Positions 37,954-39,515 of a stretch of 39,515 bases of DNA are shown piece after piece; the stretch's first letter is position 1, and each line of letters opens with the position of its first letter. Under the pieces are notes generated by a model. That model was not told the origin of the DNA. It saw nothing but the letters and a program-made list of their open reading frames with translations, and ran no database searches. A program made the translations under genes and the position numbers. Source of the DNA: Lachnospiraceae bacterium UBA1729 (GTDB taxonomy: Bacteria > Bacillota > Clostridia > Lachnospirales > Lachnospiraceae); the NCBI GenBank assembly GCA_002315945.1, contig DCIJ01000065.1, positions 17,830-57,344 on the forward strand, written 5' to 3'.

Positions 37954-39515
37954 ATGGATCAGGAAAAAGTAATAGTAATTGATTTTGGTGGACAGTATAA
38001 TCAGCTGGTTGCCAGAAGAGTAAGAGAATGTAATGTATATTGTGAAATATACTCATACAAGACACCTCTTGAAAAGATTAAAGAGATGAATCCAAAGGGT
38101 ATCATTCTTACAGGTGGACCTAACAGCTGTTATGAAGCTGGTGCTCCCACATATGAAAAGGGTCTGTTTGAATTGGGAATCCCTGTGCTGGGACTGTGTT
38201 ATGGTGCTCAGCTTATGCAGTTTATTCTGGGGGGCAAGGTTGAAAGGGCACAGAACCGGGAATATGGACATACACCTATTACAGTAAATACAAAATCAGC
38301 TTTGTTTGAAGAGGTACCAGAGAATACCAGCTGCTGGATGAGTCATTTCGATTATATTTCTGCTATGGGACCTGGTTTCGTGTCTGTTGCACATACTAGT
38401 GACTGCCCAGTAGGTGCATTTGAAGATGCTGGCAGAAAACTCTATGGAATTCAGTTCCATCCAGAGGTTTTACATACCCCTTGCGGAACCAAGATGATAT
38501 TCAACTTTGTAAGAGGTATATGCGGATGTCAGGGAACATGGAAGATGGATTCTTTTGTGGAGACAACTATCAATGAAATCCGTGACAAGGTTGGAGATGG
38601 CAAGGTTCTCCTTGCGTTGTCTGGTGGCGTAGATTCATCTGTATTGGCCGCGCTTTTGGCAAAGGCCATTGGTAAACAGCTTACCTGTGTATTTGTAGAT
38701 CACGGACTGTTGAGAAAAAATGAAGGGGATGAGGTTGAAAGCGTATTTGGACCTAATGGGCAGTTTGATATCAACTTCATCAGAGTAAATGCGCAGGATA
38801 GATATTATGAGAAATTAGCTGGTCACTCAGAACCTGAAAAGAAGCGTAAGATAATAGGCGAAGAGTTTATTCGAGTATTTGAAGAAGAAGCCAAGAAGAT
38901 TGGAGCTGTTGATTTCTTAGCTCAGGGAACAATATATCCGGACGTGGTTGAATCAGGTCTGGGTGGTGAATCTGTTGTAATCAAGAGTCATCACAATGTA
39001 GGCGGACTGCCTGATTTTGTTGATTTCAAAGAGATTATTGAACCTCTAAGAAACCTGTTTAAGGATGAAGTAAGAAAGGCCGGATTAGAGCTGGGACTTC
39101 CGGAATATCTGGTATTCCGTCAGCCATTCCCTGGTCCCGGACTCGGAATCAGAATTATTGGTGAAGTAACTGCTGAAAAGGTAAAGATTGTTCAGGATGC
39201 CGACTTTATCTACAGAGAAGAACTGGCAAAAGCCTTTGAAGAAGGCAGGGAAGATTTCAAAAAGCTTCCTGATCAGTATTTTGCGGCTCTGACAAATATG
39301 CGTTCTGTAGGTGTAATGGGCGACGAGAGAACCTATGATTACGCTGTAGCCCTAAGAGCAGTTGAGACTGTTGATTTTATGACAGCAGAAAGCTCCCAGA
39401 TACCTTTCGATGTATTACAAAAGGTCATGAGCAGAATCATTAATGAGGTTCGTGGAGTAAATCGAGTATTCTATGACCTCACCAGCAAACCACCTGGAAC
39501 TGTGGAGATGGAGTA
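37954..39515 (+). CDS. guaA: GMP synthase (glutamine-hydrolysing), stop codon cut by the window edge
   Basis: 520 complete codons are visible, then TA at the edge, most likely the first two bases of the stop because GuaA proteins end in a SKPPGTVEWE-like sequence and this reads SKPPGTVEME. The class I amidotransferase domain has Cys82 (GLCYGAQ) and FHPEV. The ATP pyrophosphatase domain has the P-loop SGGVDSS (223-229). The dimerisation domain has RQPFPGPGLGIRIIGEVT. It aminates XMP to GMP with glutamine. GAGGAGAAAG is the SD. No purine riboswitch is seen in the 62 bases before it; it probably belongs to the dgt transcript. Confidence 0.97.
   Translation, partial: MDQEKVIVIDFGGQYNQLVARRVRECNVYCEIYSYKTPLEKIKEMNPKGIILTGGPNSCYEAGAPTYEKGLFELGIPVLGLCYGAQLMQFILGGKVERAQNREYGHTPITVNTKSALFEEVPENTSCWMSHFDYISAMGPGFVSVAHTSDCPVGAFEDAGRKLYGIQFHPEVLHTPCGTKMIFNFVRGICGCQGTWKMDSFVETTINEIRDKVGDGKVLLALSGGVDSSVLAALLAKAIGKQLTCVFVDHGLLRKNEGDEVESVFGPNGQFDINFIRVNAQDRYYEKLAGHSEPEKKRKIIGEEFIRVFEEEAKKIGAVDFLAQGTIYPDVVESGLGGESVVIKSHHNVGGLPDFVDFKEIIEPLRNLFKDEVRKAGLELGLPEYLVFRQPFPGPGLGIRIIGEVTAEKVKIVQDADFIYREELAKAFEEGREDFKKLPDQYFAALTNMRSVGVMGDERTYDYAVALRAVETVDFMTAESSQIPFDVLQKVMSRIINEVRGVNRVFYDLTSKPPGTVEME

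Noticed and set aside
1..39515. Mobile elements, prophage or CRISPR
   Set aside because: No transposase or integrase motifs, no regularly spaced repeats and no phage structural genes were found. The window reads as ordinary chromosome.

Overview
The window looks like chromosomal core and near-core DNA of an anaerobic, AT-rich member of the Firmicutes/Clostridia. The closest fit is a Lachnospiraceae of the Butyrivibrio/Pseudobutyrivibrio type. This is inferred from a HydF [FeFe]-hydrogenase maturase, an acetate kinase, a class II GalT, a short ProS lacking the editing insertion, LuxS, an ECF-type ThiT, strong AGGAGG Shine-Dalgarno (SD) sites and TTGACA/TATAAT-type promoters. The sporulation genes yabP/yabQ, which usually lie between rqcP and divIC in spore formers, are absent, as expected of a non-sporulating lineage. 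I see no phage, insertion sequence, CRISPR array or rRNA. There is one tRNA gene.

Layout. 1-743: tail of an HU gene, rqcP and divIC. 791-5223: trmL (minus), hydF, a YjjG-like HAD nucleotidase (minus), an inositol-monophosphatase-family gene and a single-pass SPFH protein. 5284-6378: a strong promoter, tRNA-Lys(CTT), a leader with mutually exclusive hairpins and a terminator, then rsmA/ksgA. 6370-7431: murG (minus). 7496-10583: a methyl-cycle/AI-2 operon (D-2-hydroxyacid dehydrogenase, mtnN, luxS, a second divergent nucleosidase) closed by a 14-bp-stem terminator. 10621-12561: a two-component system behind tandem palindromes and an apparently leaderless start. 12588-13365: thiT (minus) under a TPP riboswitch with a readable translational switch. 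13404-15146: pgi. 15154-17400: an MBOAT plus SGNH pair, probably for O-acetylation of a cell-surface polymer. 17448-19097: a SulP anion transporter. 19137-22301: trxA-proS-ackA. 22364-25144: galK-galT. 25125-25769: nth (minus), also apparently leaderless. 25801-29057: a gene encoding a DEDDh exonuclease fused to a 1-phosphofructokinase-like PfkB kinase, then a membrane protein and an ankyrin-repeat lipoprotein. 29132-32286: a xylulokinase and a FucI/AraA-fold isomerase, a two-step pentose operon. 32294-32767: a conserved-looking membrane protein (minus). 32836-39515: a secreted trigger-factor-like foldase lipoprotein, a secreted NlpC/P60 hydrolase, a Cache-GGDEF diguanylate cyclase, a dGTPase and guaA, which runs to the window edge.

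How the genes work together. Much of the window serves sugar entry into fermentation (Leloir galactose, pentose, G6P/F6P interconversion, a fructose-1-P-type kinase, acetate kinase for ATP). Other parts serve envelope building (MurG, DivIC, MBOAT/SGNH, NlpC/P60, secreted foldase) and ribosome/tRNA upkeep (RqcP, TrmL, KsgA, ProS). The most unusual points are the exonuclease-kinase fusion, two extended -10 promoters placed exactly 6 nt from SD-less ATGs (predicted leaderless mRNAs), the tRNA-Lys/ksgA leader, and the pairing of a FucI-like isomerase with XylB. All product calls come from reading motifs by eye; no database search was run.
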